From NCBI GenBank assembly GCA_034440615.1, contig JAOTOM010005058.1, positions 310,001 to 374,000 on the forward strand: a stretch of DNA of 64,000 bases, read 5' to 3'. A program made the position numbers and the translations under genes. Each line of letters opens with the position of its first letter. Positions within the stretch are counted from its first letter, which is position 1. The stretch comes from Ashinkailepas kermadecensis (taxonomy: Eukaryota; Arthropoda; Thecostraca; Neolepadidae). The notes under the pieces are model-generated. The model was given only the letters and a program-made list of their open reading frames with translations, was not told where the DNA came from and did not search any database. Below, piece after piece: positions 44,438-56,908 of this stretch.

Positions 44438-47210
44438 TGTGCATACACGTATATATATCTTTCGCATGGGCTATAATGGAGGGCCATCAAACTAGCGCTT
44501 TCCACTCTTAGCAAGAAATAGTATAGTCCCATCAGGGACTATACAGATAATGCAAATAATACAGCGAAGTCCCAACAGATACTAATTCCTTCGCATATGT
44601 CAGACCACAATCCACATGTAACCACCGACAGCCATCGGTCTGCTCACCACCCTCTGGCGTCATCCATGTGGACAGGCGCAGGCCACAGCTTCCGGCCCCA
44701 GACGGCCGTCTCGCCCACGTGAGCGGATGATGTACCGGCACCACCCCACCACTTGGTGCGCGCCGCGACAGGTCAAGGTGGCCGGCACTCGGTGCATGGG
44801 TCGCGGTATCTCGGTCCGGATCAAGTCGACATATATCAGGTCAGACCACGCACGTCTCCACCTGCAGCGGGGGGCCGTGAAGCAGAGGTCACGTGCCCGG
44901 GCGGCGGCGGCGGCAGACGGGTCCGCCCCCACTACTGGTGACCACAGCTGGAGCCGGAGGGGCGGGGTCTTCGAACCTTGAGCTGGGGCAGCAGCGGTAC
45001 ACGGGTCCGCCCCCACCGCTGGTCACCACTTATAGGGTCTGGGCGACGGCAGAGATTGCTAAGCCCGGCGCTGAGGCGGCAGCGCTATTCAGGCCCGTCC
45101 TGCTGTGGACGGCTGCTGGTGGGACACAAAGAATGAAGTTCCAGATGCCATTGCAATGCGATGCATGCAAGAGCCCTTGCTGGCGATAATGTTAGGATTT
45201 TGGATTTAAAAACCCTTATGAAATGTTCCTGGATTTTTTGAATCCTTAAATAAGCGTAAGCACACTTCAGCCCGATATTGAGTGGGCTGGGGGTGGAGCT
45301 GGAATTTAACGGCTCATTATGCTTTCCTCCTAATTCGAGAGCCGCATGGTGCAGCACCTTCAGCATTCAGCACCTTCAGCATGCAGGGACCTTGAACTTA
45401 TACGAGGTTCAATGTCAGTAATGCGATGTCTGCGCATGTCCAATCAATGTCTTGGTCAACACTTCTGCATGAGGCGGTGCTCGGCTTAGGCTGACATAAC
45501 CTGAAGATTGTCTTCCCATGTGGAAAATATCGGCTAACTGGTTCCACTGACCCCGCAATATTGACAGACCTTCCAGTGCAGATCACCGAACATGATGCTA
45601 ATAAGCCGCAATCGATCTTGCCTGAAATTACTATTTCGAGCGAAAGCGTTTGAGTGATAAAACCATAGCAGCTGAAATAATGAGCAAAACCCTTACACCT
45701 ATTCATGGGCCAGTTCTGGACAAATGTTTGGTCATTGAGCCGTCACTGATCGTGAAGCGAGTGAAGGCTTTCAAAATCATCTCAGCCATACCCACGGATT
45801 TGTGGAAGCCACCGATGCATGCGGTGCGTGCGTACACCTTCCGCTCAGTGACACCGGCACAGTGAGTTTGCGGACAGGTGAGGTATTGGACTGACAAACA
45901 TCTGACCTGTCGTCTCGAGCCTGCCGAGGTGGCGAGCCTTCGAATCTAGGCTGCTGGACACGATTAGTTCCCTTTGCACCGCGCAAATCCATGTCGATTA
46001 CGGTGATCGTTAGGCTAGCGAGCTTTCATGCCACTGACGGAAAACATCTGTCTGTGTCACCAACCGAAAGATCCGCTAGCATCCAGACGGAGGCAGACAC
46101 GGAGGTGCCCCGCTATCTCAGTGCTGACTGGACCGCCACGTTCCCTCGTATATCGTGTTCGTGAGGGAAGCCGGAGTAACCGGGTATAAATAATGAGACG
46201 TGAACCTGCTCGCACGTGAGTGCAGATCAATTGGCCGTGACCGACAGCCGTGCCGGCGTTGGCACCGCTGCTGGTTCAGCGATTCACGACTGGCAAGTCA
46301 CGGTGGCTGAGGGGTCGCTCTGCTGCTCTGGCCAGGCCGGGGAGCAGCGGTGGGCATTGGTTAGCTGCCCGCGATCTGGAAAACCACTGCACTGCCGACC
46401 GAGTCCGATTGTCCCACCGACTGATTGCTGTTGCATTGTTATACTTTCAGTTCACACTTCGACCGATTAATTTTGTACTACCCAAATCTCCCATAGGACA
46501 CGTAAAAATACAAAGTCTTACATGTCACGTTTTACATGCAACACAATGTTGTAACAACAGTGATTTTGCTTCTCGTACATTATGGAAATTATATTAGCTT
46601 CATCTTACCTGATACACCCTTTTTCTTGGCACTTGCGTCCTTTTACTAAGCATAATAAACCACAAAATTCACTTATTGGAAATTGAGAAAACAAGCTGAA
46701 TCATGGATTGCATTACCACGTGTCACCGTTCTCTTACCATGCAATCGGTATGGGCGTAATGTGCTTCTAGACTGGGATTTTAACATCAATATGATTAGAA
46801 ACAAGCTGATACACCGCTGGGTCAACTACGAGATTACCAGATATTGGTGGTCTCCGTACCCGCCACATATGTTACACCAGAAACTGACCACAAGTCGAAA
46901 CGGCTACAGCTCGCCAATCAGAGGGTGACGCTGCGGTGACCAGCAACGGGGCCCATGGTGGGCAGACTGGCACCGCAGCAAACACCTCAGCACCCTCGTG
47001 CGCCACTGTGGCGCTGCCACGAACACGCCGGTGACCGAGGTCACGGGAGCGAGGTCACGCCTGGCACCGCTCTCTTGACCCATTGATTCTGGCCGGGCCG
47101 ATTTCGCACACGGCGAGGAGGTGACGAAGGCCCGACAATGGTGGCTGGTGTATGTCGACCTTCGATCTGAGGGTCACCCAGCCGAAGGTGCAGCGACCTC
47201 CGCTCCACCC
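44438..47210. other. Unique sequence with GC-rich islands, no gene recognised
   Basis: GC-rich patches occur at about 44640-45130, 46040-46460 and 46930-47210, separated by AT-rich sequence. Overlapping open frames on both strands in the patches show no domain. A CAGCACCTTCAGCAT direct repeat is at about 45350-45380. Confidence 0.45.
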
Positions 47211-47312
47211 AAGCCTGACGTGTAGCAACACTCGTGCATCGTCCAAGCGTGACGTGTGGTGATACTCGTGCATCGTCAAAGGGTGGCGTGTCGTGATACT
47301 TGTGCATAGCTT
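47211..47312. repeat. 34-bp tandem repeat, 3 copies
   Basis: Units AAGCCTGACGTGTAGCAACA plus CTCGTGCATCGTCC and two variants (GTGGTGATACTCG, GTCGTGATACTTG). Confidence 0.85.
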
Positions 47313-48975
47313 GGTGTGTACATCGAACGCTACTTGCAATGCTTTCATCGAAAGTCGTGCGAAACAGACTAGCATTTCTATCAGCTGTGGGGCGTTTATA
47401 TCAATGCGTTTATATCAATCAATGCGTTTATATCAAATATATTTCCAAGTGACTAAAAGTTCTCCTTGCCCAGGGCGCCTTCATGGAATGGTTTCGTGAG
47501 AATGGGAGCTCAATTTTATTCATATCCCGTGTCAATAACCACTCGATCAAAACAATTTAATGCAATTTAAGGAAGTGTTGGATTGACCAATCTCGGGGTG
47601 TCTTTTTATGTTCTCTAAGGTTTTCCACGGATAGCGAAAAACCGGCGCATGGCAGCGCGCCGAAATCTGGCATACCTTTCAGTACATCAATTTGCAATGC
47701 TGTGTGAATATTTTGAGGTCAGGTCATACAAAGTCACCGAGTTAGTCAAGGCCAACTGAGGTCACCTCCGAGAAAGTTTAACCAGTCGTCATGCTTTGAG
47801 AGTAAAGATATTTGAATGAAACGTCCAGCGCCTGCATATCTTTAGGGATGTAACAAAACAAACCAGAGGAATTTTGGATCTTTCGTTTTTGCTGACTTAT
47901 TTTCTTTGCATCTTTGCCCATTAGGACTAAAATCGAAGATTCCGGCTGAAGTAGGCACGTTTTATGTGACTAAGTCGACCTAAGGCAACGTTTCTCGGTG
48001 CACTCTGCCCATTAGAAAAAGTTCAAGATAATTGAAGTAAAAATTGTGAAAATTTCCAATTATAAAAATTGCGGTTTTGGATGGGCAAACATTTTGGAGC
48101 GATGGTTGATTTTGCCTTGCTCTTTTGATTCCAAATACATTTTGTGATTAAAATATCTCCAAAAAATGAACTCCTCAGAGAGAAAAAGAAACATCGGTCG
48201 TGATACCATTAAATCCCCCTAGTGACGTCACGTTTTGAGATAACATTTTGGGGTGGTTTCCCGCTCTACACGTCGAGGGCGTTCCGATGACACCGCTATG
48301 GTTTTCGTATAAGGCTAAGTTTGGAGATTAGAGGGGGCATAAAAGAGATGGGGTATGAGGATCTGACCGGAAAGACTAATCTGACCTGAGGGTCAAAGGA
48401 ACGCGCATGCGCTACATATACCCACCCATCCAAATACTCGTCCGAGTATTCTGCCGTGACGATCGGGACCCCAGTCCATTCATCAGAAACACCTCACAGC
48501 GGCGGCATGTTCGGCCGGTAAAAACTGGGCGACACCTGACACCAGCATGCCATGACTCATGTCGCAGTGTGGTAGTTCGCCATTTATCACCACCAGGAGC
48601 GCATTCATAGCGGCCGACTCGAATGCATTGAAGTGGCCGTCTCATGCGCCACTTACCATCGAGCACCACGCACCCCAAGTGCCACCGGATGTGTTTGGGC
48701 GGCGAAGTGGGCCAGCGCCGCAGACGTCTGGCTGGCCAGGGCAGATAGCCGTCGTAGATACTGCGATCCAGCAGTGACATTCAGCGGCTGGTATTGGCTG
48801 GGCTTCAATGGATGCACGGAGTGAGTAACGCAGGCATGCTTGATCGTATCAGTTGGCCAGACGAAACGGTGGATCCTGACCGATAACTGCGGCACAGGAA
48901 TTGGTTTTGACTGTGGCTTGTGGAACTCAGGGACAAGGGAGTTCTCCCTCAATCTTACTGTCAAAAAGTATATTC

Positions 48976-48976
<1 letters not shown>
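47313..48976. other. Unique sequence, nothing recognised
   Basis: About 1.7 kb. A small GTTTATATCAATGC repeat (three copies) lies at 47394-47440. The rest is AT-rich, becoming GC-richer from 48400. No gene seen. Confidence 0.5.

Positions 48977-49032
<56 letters not shown>
48977..49032. repeat. (AT)n microsatellite
   Basis: About 28 AT units, followed by TAAATAAAGATATATGTATG. Confidence 0.95.
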
Positions 49033-49038
<6 letters not shown>

Positions 49039-49426
49039 GATATATGTATGTATGAAGATCTCCTTGCATAGTTAAGATCTAACTGGTCTGGTCACTTCGC
49101 TGATACAGGACTACACAGTTTCGTTCGAAGCATTCACCTTGCGCTAGAGTAACATCAGCTGTCGCAGCCGCTTCCCGTGACCTGCTGGCGGCGGAAGTAG
49201 CCCGTTGGAAATCTGTGAACTAATCATCAAATCATCAAGTTAACATTGCAGCCGGAGCCCAGTTTCACAGTCCGGAGCCCAGTTTCACGAAGATACATGC
49301 GAATGTATCCATATACGAAAAATCCTGCGAAAATGCGAATCTACGACAAATGTGTCGTACATTAGTAGATTCTAGTTTCACGAACGAGTATGAACCCATG
49401 AAACATGAACACGAACCCATGAAAAC

Positions 49427-49626
49427 TGGGCGAGGATGGCCGAGTGGTTAAGTTGTTGAGCTCTGGATACCAAAGGTCCCGGGTTCCACACTCGCACCAC
49501 TCGGGACATTTCCCAATCCCGCGGCCCGCCGGCGGGACAGCGTGGTCGGCGATTAGCCGACACATTAGCCGTGATCGTGCATAAAGTGCGTCAAGAGGCA
49601 CCCAATAAAGAAACAAACAAATATCT
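49427..49626 (+). mobile_element. tRNA-derived SINE with target duplication, nested in the Harbinger-like element
   Basis: The head resembles a tRNA: A-box TGGCCGAGTGG (49437-49447) and a B-box-like GGTTCCACACTCG (49492-49504), spaced as in a tRNA with a short variable arm. A tRNA-unrelated body follows (CCACTCGGGACATTTCCCAA, then CCCGCGGCCCGCCGGCGGG), ending in AATAAAGAAACAAACAAA. Eight bases, ATGAAAAC, are repeated at 49419-49426 and 49627-49634 as the target-site duplication. The tRNA part does not fold into a proper acceptor stem, so it is not a working tRNA gene. RNA polymerase III would be expected to transcribe it from the A and B boxes; a LINE partner would supply reverse transcriptase. 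Confidence 0.85.
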
Positions 49627-49909
49627 ATGAAAACATGATGGAGGAGTGGAGTTTTCGTACCTTTACGGAAAGATAATCCGAAAAACGTCACTTTTCATTC
49701 ACGACCGGTATTCGTTCCATTTTTTCCAGTACAGTATCACGAAGTTACAGAGAAAATATGCGTAAGTCGTCAGTTTCTTAGATTCCGTGGAAGCACAGTG
49801 TGATTAATTCCCAGATATAGCTTTCAGACTGCCATTGAGAACATGCTTTGCAGGATTGCATAAAATCATTTCCCTGTCTGTTCATGGTGTTTGATGAATG
49901 TGAATCGTG

Positions 49910-50044
49910 ATGGATTTGGAATCATGGCGGCGACGTGTCCATGAACGCACAAACATTAATTTTGATCGGGATGCTACAAACCTATTTGAGGGGTATATGC
50001 GTCCTGTGAGGGACGCCTGGATGTTCAATATGGTCCCATGCTAA
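49910..50044 (+). pseudogene. Short ORF, possible start of a broken Harbinger transposase
   Basis: 44 codons, beginning MDLESWRRRVHERTNINF and reaching GYMRPVRDAWMF before a stop. The position inside a Harbinger-like element and the basic, aromatic composition fit the N-terminal part of a PIF/Harbinger nuclease, but no catalytic residue is visible. The stop codons that follow indicate decay. Weak call. Confidence 0.3.
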
Positions 50045-51034
50045 ATTTAGAAGACACTGGGCACCAAACAACACTGAGGGGCAATGGACTCCCAAAGGCA
50101 TATAAAACAGCACCCGTGGCAACGAATGCCACTTGGCGAATGAAGCGAATACCACTGAACATGAGCACCGGTTTGTGAAACAGATTGCGGCAACGCATGC
50201 ATAGGTTATAAGACACCCAGACACTGGATGGGGGACGGAGTGGCAACTCCACAGGGCTTCATGTTAAGATTGATGGATTAAACATATATACTTACCAAAT
50301 ATACCTACATATTCCTACCATACCTAAGTAGATACTCCAAGTTGTAATGAGATTAGCAGGAACCTTTTAAACACTATGCTGAGAATTGGCTTGCAAATCT
50401 GTTGATCCACACATGTGGTCTGTTGAATTCCTGGGCCGCACTTTATTGTGAAATACCACCTCTCTCATAGAACATCGAATGCAACAAATTACTGCAAAAC
50501 AAATGTTCACTGAAATCCCTCTGTACATGGCGTTGTGTTAAATACCACACAGCTAGTCTAAGATGTCGCTGAATTACAAACTACTGATCCGTATGTGCTT
50601 TCCAAGCAGTGTGCGACCTTCTCTTGCATATGACAATATGTATACCTCGGTACGGTGGTACACGTCGCTTCGCTGCAGTCAAGGCAGTGACGTCACTAAT
50701 AGTCACATCGCCGGCATAGTGACAACAGAACGGATTTGGTGGCGAATCGCGATGAAAACTCAACTACCTAGTTGTGGAGCTCATAATTGGCTTTCACAAT
50801 GCACCTAAATGATCGGCACAATGAATGCAACACAGTTCCCAGCGCACTTTGCAGGGCAAAGCATACCACAGTGATTGGCATCAGTCAAAGCCAACGAATG
50901 TCGCAAGCCTACGAAACCACGATTCGTAGGTTCGTAGCGTTCGTAAAAATGGGGAATCTATGATCAGTTATTTGACATGTCATATATTTGTATGTACATT
51001 CGTAGATTCGTGAATTCTTTTGTGAAATGGGGCC

Positions 51035-51400
51035 CAGGACGGGACTATCTTACATGCGGGGTTTGTGACATGGAAAGCAACATGAGAGGTCAATGACCGG
51101 GTGAAATAAAATCATAGGACTCATTTCAAGCATCTGCAACCGACACATCGGGTGCAATTGTTGCAGTGCTTGAGAGGACATGACATGTGCTGAAGTCTTT
51201 GGAAACTTTTTGGATAGTTAGCTTAGAATATAGAATACACCTTGCTATGCCACGTGCAATGGAGGGGAAGCCCACCATCTTATGTTCTCATATCCCAAGC
51301 TGTACTGATAACAGTTTTTTTGCATAATTATATATGAACACCTAGCAATGATGTAACCAGGAAGGGCGGGAGTGAAAGGGCGACCCACCTGTCAGGCACC
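51035..51400. other. Unique sequence, nothing recognised
   Basis: Flank of the Harbinger-like element leading into the purine-rich degenerate repeat. Confidence 0.5.
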
Positions 51401-53200
51401 AGGGGACCCTTCAGGCAACACCACTGATGGACCCGCAATGGTCTCTCAAGGCGTAGTAGTAGATACATATCCGAGAAATAATGAAAATGCATCTAACAGA
51501 GTGTGTGGGAAGGGTCCATGGAGCCTGAAGACGTCCACCCTGAGGGCTGGCAAAGAGGGTCGTGGAGACAAGAGAGGCCTGAGAGCTGGAATGCCCGTGC
51601 CAGCTGGACAGGGCCATCTCGGCTGGAAAGTGCCCTAACAACTGAGCATAAACAGAGCTCTGAGGGCCCCTGAGTAATAAAAGGCGCCTGAAATCCAGAG
51701 GCTGGTGTGCTCTTGGGGTTTGAGATGACCCTGAGAGGTGAACAGAACCCCTAAGAGCTGAAGACGAGCAGTGAGGGCCCATCTTAGAGCTGAAATTTCC
51801 CTGCTCATGGCTATCGAGGACTGCACGGCGATCGAGGTGGGCCTCTAAAAGCGGGAGAGGGCCCTGAGGGATGACACGCAGAACACTGAGAGCCAGAGTT
51901 AGAATGCCCCTGAAACCAAAAAAGCTGTCGATAACTGGGAAGGGCCACTGGCAGCTTGAAAAGGTCCCCGAGGTTTAACAGAGACCTTGAAAGCTAAGGA
52001 GTGTCCCTAAGGCTAGACATGGTTGTGAAGAATAATGAAGAAAGCGCACAATAAATTGGGTGCTCCAGGGAGCCTCCGGCCTACCGGTAAGGGCTACGAA
52101 CCACCTGAAGGACCCCTAGTTCGATGGAAGAGGCCCCGAACAGACGGAGAGGGTCCCGGATCGATGAAGAGGGGCCCAAGTCAACGACGAGTGCCAACGG
52201 GCAGACGTTGAGGGCCTGGGCTAGGTCAATGCAAAGGGATTCTAGGTCGATGTGGCGGAGGGGGGGGGTCGTTGGAAGGGCTCTCGGATTGACCGTGAGG
52301 GACTCGGCCAGTAAAGAGGGTTCCTAGGCGAACTAAGAGGGCCCCTGAGCAGACGGAGTGGGCCACAGCTGACGATGAAGGATCCCAGCCGCTGGAGAGA
52401 AACCTGGACCGTCGGAGAGGGCCTCGAGCCAATATGAAGGGCTCCTCAGCTGGCAAAGAGGCTCAAGCCGAAGAAAGGGTTCCTGATCTGATGGAGGGTG
52501 CCCACGCTTTCGAAAACAGGGTCTTCGGCCTGAGGGTAAATGTTCTGGGTCGCTGAGGACGGCCCCGAGCCGATAGACCGAGAAGACCTCTGACCTCCAG
52601 AGAGGATAAAAGGCCGTCGGAATGGGCTTTGAGCCTACTTGGGAATCCTTGCGTGGTTGGAGGAGCCGTAAAAAGAGACCCTGCTCTGATGTATGGGGCA
52701 AGCTGTTAGGGTCTCCTACCTGGTAAAGAAGGCCTTGGGACCCCAAGGAAGTTACCTGGGCCGACGGAGAGAACCTCTAACCGCGAGAGGCCAGAGGCCG
52801 TCGGAGAGGGCCCAGAGCCAGCATAAAGAGTCCCTGGGCCGACAGAAGTGGTCAAAGCCATGTAATAGGTTCTTCGCCTGACAGAGGGAGCCGGAGCTAT
52901 CAAAATAGGAGGAACAGAGAAAGCCTTGAGCCGTGAAAGAGGAGACGGCCTCGAACCCGACGTACAGGGCCCGGGATGGTCTTTAGCTCACTCTGAATAA
53001 GGGGAGGGGACAGAGCTAACAACAGGACTCAGGTGGATACAAAGGACCCGAGGCATGGGGACTGTTTGGGCTGAAAAGGAGGGTTCCTGGTGCGATGGGA
53101 AGGGTTTCTAGGGCCGTGCAGGAGCCCCGGGCTGCTAAAGGGACCTGTAGACTGACAAAGAGGGCCCTTGAGTCCCTTTGATGACATAGATATATTCACG
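51400..53200. repeat. Old, degenerate G/A-rich minisatellite (about 1.8 kb)
   Basis: The phrases GAGAGGGCCC, GAGCCGACGGAGAGG, CTGAGGGC and AAGAGGGTCC recur dozens of times at about 30-45-bp spacing across the whole stretch, with no two neighbouring units alike. The central part (52100-53180) is the clearest, with a rough consensus RAGAGGGCCCYGAGCCGAYG. Some segments at 51500-51800 instead use GAGAGCTGRA. This is an ancient tandem array that no longer homogenises. The open frames present are by-products of low stop-codon density. Confidence 0.7.
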
Positions 53201-53577
53201 GAGAGAGTCCATGTTGCGAAATAGACGTACTAAAGGAAGTACAATTCACAGAAAGGCCCAGGAAATCACCCAGCCACACAATCTCAGGTCCCTTATAGCT
53301 CGGTTTTGCGTCAAATATGTCACATCCTTCAACATCAGTGTATTAAAAGACAAACATTCGAAACATACTGAGACCAGAAGACAGCACCAAAGGCTACACA
53401 TTTTAAAAAATCTCAATGTATTATAACTAGGTTCTTATAAATCACCCTGAGAACAAACACAGGGATAAATTAGCAAGTTCTTCCCACCGACGCAACCAAT
53501 CAAGGTCGTTAATTTCCGATTGCCACATAAAGCGTTCGCCTGTGTGGGAATTCAAGACGTCACAGTGAGAACAGTAG
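53200..53577. other. Unique sequence, nothing recognised
   Basis: AT-rich, no gene or repeat recognised. Confidence 0.5.
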
Positions 53578-54529
53578 CCCCGTTTCCATGACACTAGCAA
53601 ATCTGAATTTCCTTACCAATCCGGATTTCCGAAGTCATGGAAACGCATTCGTCAGCTAACTGGATTGGATTTCCAAATCCGGCTCAGAAAGAAGATTTCC
53701 TGAGGAAATCCGGATTTCCCAGGAGTTGGAAGCATATGGTAGCACGCGTCCTTTTCCTGCTTTCCCTGTCGTCAGCGCCGGCGTCGTCTTTGGAAGGTTT
53801 TTGGTGAAGGGTGACCGGGTTTACGCAGAATAAAGGTAAACAATCATATTGTGATACGTTAGTTTGCAGAGATCTTATGGTAGGCCACTGTAAACGATTA
53901 ATTTTGCCCAGTATTAGAAGAAGTATTGGTTCAAGAACCAGGAAATTCCGTTGAAGACCATCTTGCCCACAGCAACAAGTGAGACCAAGGCCATGAACAC
54001 CGGTGAGACCCTTCTTCCCTATTAACAAACATTTCACTTTTAGCATAAAGAGCAACTTTAAAACAGAAAACTATTTCGTAGTGGTGTGCCGTATTCCGAA
54101 CTCGAAAATGTGATTGTGTAGGGTTACGAACACCAGGTGTCTAGTTTCCCGAACACTTTAATGAATGGAATATATCTCCTACAGAAATGTTTTATTTCAT
54201 GACGAAAGTTTGTTTTTAGGTTTCTATGGAATTTTCCGATCATAATCCATGCCAAATGTATTTACCCTATGCTCAACAGATTTGTTAGCAGTCTCTCATG
54301 CAACGACGCAGCCCACGCCGATGGGGCATACGTTTTTGGGTATTAAAGGGAAATGTCGCACGTGCGCCGCAACTGTCAGCAAATCCGGGATTTCCCACCA
54401 AATCTGGATTCGGAAATCCTACATGTAATCCTGATTTCCTCGCGAATAGTCATGGAAACGCTCCTTGTAATCCAGATTCGATTCATGGTGGAAATCCAAT
54501 CCCAATTCAAACCTGCCATGGAAACAAGG
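53578..54529. mobile_element. About 0.95-kb inverted-repeat transposon with palindromic subterminal motifs
   Basis: The left end CCCCGTTTCCATGACA and the right end TGCCATGGAAACAAGG are inverted matches. Inside both ends the motif AATCCGGATTTCC (palindrome AATCCGGATT), or close variants, recurs about four times on the left (53611-53720) and four on the right (54378-54510). An inner inverted pair GTCATGGAAACGC occurs at 53635 and 54448. Harbinger-type elements often have such ends, but no target duplication is clear (TAG and TTA flank it). No coding region supported. Confidence 0.6.
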
Positions 54530-56218
54530 TTAATATGTGTACAATCATTTTTACGTAGCTTACACAAAGTGAGTGCCCTGATTTACAATACACATCTATG
54601 ATGATCACACTCACCTGTCAAGCTTACGTTGATTCATGCGTTCAAAAATGCACCCACACAGGTTATTTTGCAGTCAACCTAAGGGTTGAAGAAAAGCTGC
54701 GATAAATATACCTTACAGCACTTTTGTTATTGCATTATTACACATGTATGTACCATGCGTGTCATTTACAAGCAATGCGTTCACCACAATTTATGATAGT
54801 ACAGCCACGGTAGGCAGGTCGGACAAAAGTATCAGGAGGATGAGTGCTAGCAATGCTGGAAGAACTGATGACAAACAATAGAGCGCACACCCTTTTGGGC
54901 AGTATGCTACAATCCGAAAGTACTTGGGGTGAGTGGAGGGCTCAAGCTTCCAAGGGAGATTAAGACACCATATAAGTTCACTACCTCTTTACAGGCCCGA
55001 GTCCTTCACACTTTGATTCATGAATTCATTTTGAAACATACAACATGTACGCTGTGCTCGTCTGTTCATCGGATGACATTATCAAACAGTTCAACAATTG
55101 TGATGCATGATCGCATGTGCATGTTCAGGGCAGGTCATGCTCTCGGACTAGAAGTGCCTCGATAACTCTACTCTCGAGATCTCTCGATAACTCGATAACT
55201 CTAACTCTTCTGATGTTGCTCTTAGCATAGCGGTGTTGCGTGTGAGATCTGTACTTGTTGGTCTATGTTGGTGTACTTGGAGCATGTGCTGCGATGGCGC
55301 TCCCTCCTCTGGGTACATCGTGGGGTCCGCGTGATAGGGTAGTTACCGTCATGCCAATGCAATCTACGTGGCTAAGTCTACAATTTTCGTGAGGGAATGA
55401 AAATTTGTAGATTATATCAATATGTTGAAGCTGATTGTGTCTGTTGGTGAAGTTGTTCTTCATCACCATGCTCTCGGTGCTAACCAGTTTCTGGTTATTT
55501 GGAAGCTAAAAAAACGAACCAGAGCAGGTTCTTGTCCACACGAAGGCGTAATGGAACAACCATCCGTGGCTTAAGCTCTTGATAAATATTTCGAACATCC
55601 ACATACTCAATTATGGCACGCACCGCATGGGATCAGGTTGGAAAACGAAGAACGAAGAATAACGATCTGTCGATTTGAACCAATCTGATCCATGCAGATA
55701 GCCGAGATCGTGATGTGACCTGGAGACTCAATATTTACGTAGGTCATGATTATGGACCATTTTTATCGCAGACATTGTAGCACAGACATGCACTGTTTCC
55801 CCACTTTCAAAGGATCCCAGATTCACGTGCAAGTCTGATAATCATTAGTATGCTCTGCTTCTCTTTTTGCTCATCGAACTAAGAAGAGTTTTCCAAGCCA
55901 GCTGAGACAACACTAACACATGAGTATGAGAGAGAAGGACACACGTTGATCCGCTAAGCAGTCGACCTCACTAATTAAAGACGTTCAATTCAAGGAAGAA
56001 TAAGCATTTAGCACATAATTACATCCAAAGGGGGTTTCCGTTCAACGATGCGCAGTGTGAACAGGCGCGGGACGTGCAATACGTTGTGGATAAATACATG
56101 CTGGACGGTGTGTAGCGAGTCGGCCAGTTTCTGTCGGCCGTCGATGACTGGGCGCGCTCTCCGCGGGTCAGCTACGGCCAATTGTGACCGGCCGTGCCGC
56201 CCGGATGGCGTCCGATCA
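54530..56218. other. Unique sequence, nothing recognised
   Basis: AT-rich, with a small CTCGATAACTCTA repeat at 55155-55210. From about 56040 it is GC-rich. Confidence 0.5.
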
Positions 56219-56355
56219 TCGAATCAGGTCAGACCAGACCAGGTCAGATCAGATCAAGTCAGAGTAGATCATCAGACCAGGTCAGACCAGACAAGGTGAG
56301 ACAAGACGAAGTCAGACTAAGTCATCAGACCGGGTCATCGGACCAGGTCAGCGGC
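56219..56355. repeat. AGGTCA/AGACC-rich short tandem repeat
   Basis: About 12 irregular units of CAGGTCAGACC / CAGATCAGATC / CAAGTCAGAG over 137 bp. AGGTCA occurs four times in direct orientation. AGGTCA is the nuclear-receptor half-site, but a decayed simple repeat is the simplest explanation. Confidence 0.7.
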
Positions 56356-56815
56356 GATGTGACGTGGCCGCCTCAGCAGCGGCTCCTCGGCACGGCTACT
56401 GCTGCACCCATTGCGCAGTGTGCACGGCATGCTGCAATTCAAGGCGACGATTACACTGCGATCGACGACACACGGCCGCAAAGGTCAAGACGTGCTGAGA
56501 ATTGTTGCTCACGGAAAAAATCATGGGACATTGAGTTGCATAAATGAATGTTGTAAGCAGCTAAGATGTGGCCTCCTTTTCAGCGGAAAGCAGTCGGATT
56601 TTGGAAATGCGATAGTACTCCTAGGACCGCACACGAAAAAAAATCGACGCAAGCCTTCTCTCTCTCCGGTCCAAAATCTGTGGAGTCGCTTCGCCACCGG
56701 ACGTCACAATTCCCAGCTGGCTCCTCGAAAATAATGAAATATGTCGCCTCAGTGACAACAACTGAACTCCAACGCCAATCACTGCGCTGCCAAAAAAGTA
56801 GATGTCTCGCTGATC
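56356..56815. other. GC-mixed unique sequence, nothing recognised
   Basis: Overlapping open frames but no domain or splice structure. Confidence 0.4.
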
Positions 56816-56908
56816 GAACCGAGGTGGGTGTGCAGGTCGAGCGTGTGGACCGAGGTGGGTGTGCAGGTCGAGCGTGTGGACCGAGGTGGGTGTGCAGGTA
56901 GATCGTGC
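56816..56908. repeat. 31-bp tandem repeat, 3 copies
   Basis: Unit GACCGAGGTGGGTGTGCAGG plus TCGAGCGTGTG, three copies with the last diverged (TAGATCGTGCG). Confidence 0.9.

Larger units (their letters stand above)
49275..51034 (+). mobile_element. Harbinger-like DNA transposon remnant (about 1.76 kb)
   Basis: The left end, GAGCCCAGTTTCACGAAG (with a near duplicate 20 bp upstream at 49254-49268), is the inverted complement of the right end, CTTTTGTGAAATGGGGCCC. Both are followed inward by segments rich in ACGAAT, TCTACGA and GTACAT, also inverted. A GGGCCCNNTTTCAC terminus is a form seen in Harbinger/PIF elements. A clear 3-bp target duplication is not visible. The interior has a short ORF (49910-50044) that could be a broken transposase, and a SINE inserted at 49427. 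Confidence 0.6.

Noticed and set aside
49427..49510. Functional tRNA gene
   Set aside because: The boxes match but the acceptor stem does not pair and the sequence continues into a SINE body with a tail and target duplication.
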